DNA of 5,028 nt from Acholeplasmataceae bacterium (GTDB lineage: Bacteria; Bacillota_I; Bacilli_A; Izemoplasmatales; Hujiaoplasmataceae), in contig JAAYZB010000027.1 of the NCBI GenBank assembly GCA_012515085.1, positions 1 through 5,028 of the forward strand. Reading direction: 5' to 3'. The notes beneath the pieces were generated by a model, which saw nothing but the letters and a program-made list of their open reading frames with translations, ran no database searches and was not told the DNA's origin. A program made the translations under genes and the position numbers. Positions 4,918-5,028 of this stretch are shown here, piece after piece (position 1 is the first letter of the stretch; the number at the start of each line of letters is the position of its first letter).

Positions 4918-5028
4918 TCATTCAGTTCGTAGCGCCTCAACAGGATCCTTGTTTGCGGCGATTCTTGCCGGAATCAACCCCGCCACAAAAGCGAGAAGAA
5001 TACTGATACCAATCAGGAAGAACGAATG
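4918..5028 (-). CDS. C-terminal end of an FtsX/MacB-type ABC transporter permease (5' end outside window)
   Basis: The last 36 residues before a TGA stop at 4920-4918; the rest of the gene lies right of the window. A hydrophobic stretch (FFLIGISILLAFVAGLIPA) is the final membrane helix, followed by the diagnostic cytoplasmic tail PARIAANKDPVEALRTE. The 'PA..AA..DPVEALR.E' ending is characteristic of MacB/FtsX-like permeases that pair with a LolD/MacB-type ATPase and act in peptide, lipoprotein or antimicrobial export or sensing. The substrate cannot be inferred from the tail. It has its own strong terminator and so is not part of the downstream operon. Confidence 0.9.
   Translation of the reverse strand, partial: HSFFLIGISILLAFVAGLIPARIAANKDPVEALRTE

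Noticed and set aside
1..5028. Mycoplasma-type code with TGA as Trp
   Set aside because: The synthase, SDR and permease all end naturally at TGA, the synthase TGA forms an ATGA overlap with the next gene, and Trp residues in view are encoded by TGG.

Overview
The window suggests a low-GC Gram-positive relative: Firmicutes or a Tenericutes lineage such as Acholeplasmatales or Izemoplasmatales. The grounds are AAGGAGG-type ribosome binding sites, short U-tract terminators, a TTG start, a single RlmCD-type 23S methyltransferase and protein family style. The genetic code looks standard: Trp is TGG and three genes stop at TGA, which argues against the Mycoplasma/Spiroplasma code. Genus cannot be settled from this sequence.

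Layout. Bases 1-495 (+) hold the 3' end of a gene that looks like the C-terminal part of a serine-recombinase-family protein. It is AT-rich (about 32% GC on sampled lines, against roughly 43-50% in the genes to the right) and is probably mobile-element DNA. Bases 496-667 are non-coding. They contain a 15-nt palindrome, two 14-bp direct repeats with a third inverted copy inside the recombinase gene, and a long hairpin terminator where the two convergent transcripts meet. Everything from 668 rightward reads on the minus strand. In transcription order it is: the tail of an FtsX/MacB-type permease (5028-4918) with its terminator; a promoter with a perfect extended -10; a 234-aa protein that reads as a degenerate class III nucleotide cyclase domain (4783-4079); a PLP-dependent alpha-oxoamine synthase resembling serine palmitoyltransferase (start best placed at 4062); an SDR oxidoreductase joined to it by an ATGA overlap; a short terminator; and rlmD/rlmCD with a TTG start (2002-668).

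Working together. The synthase and the SDR form the most interesting unit. An SPT-type condensing enzyme followed by an SDR that could reduce its 3-keto product would be the first two steps of sphingoid-base synthesis. The catalytic His, Asp, His and Lys of the synthase keep the spacing known from Sphingomonas SPT. The cyclase-like protein has lost one of the two metal-binding Asp residues and is co-transcribed just upstream, so it may be a non-catalytic regulator or partner. Lipid function is an inference; the sequence itself shows the families, the motifs and the operon structure.
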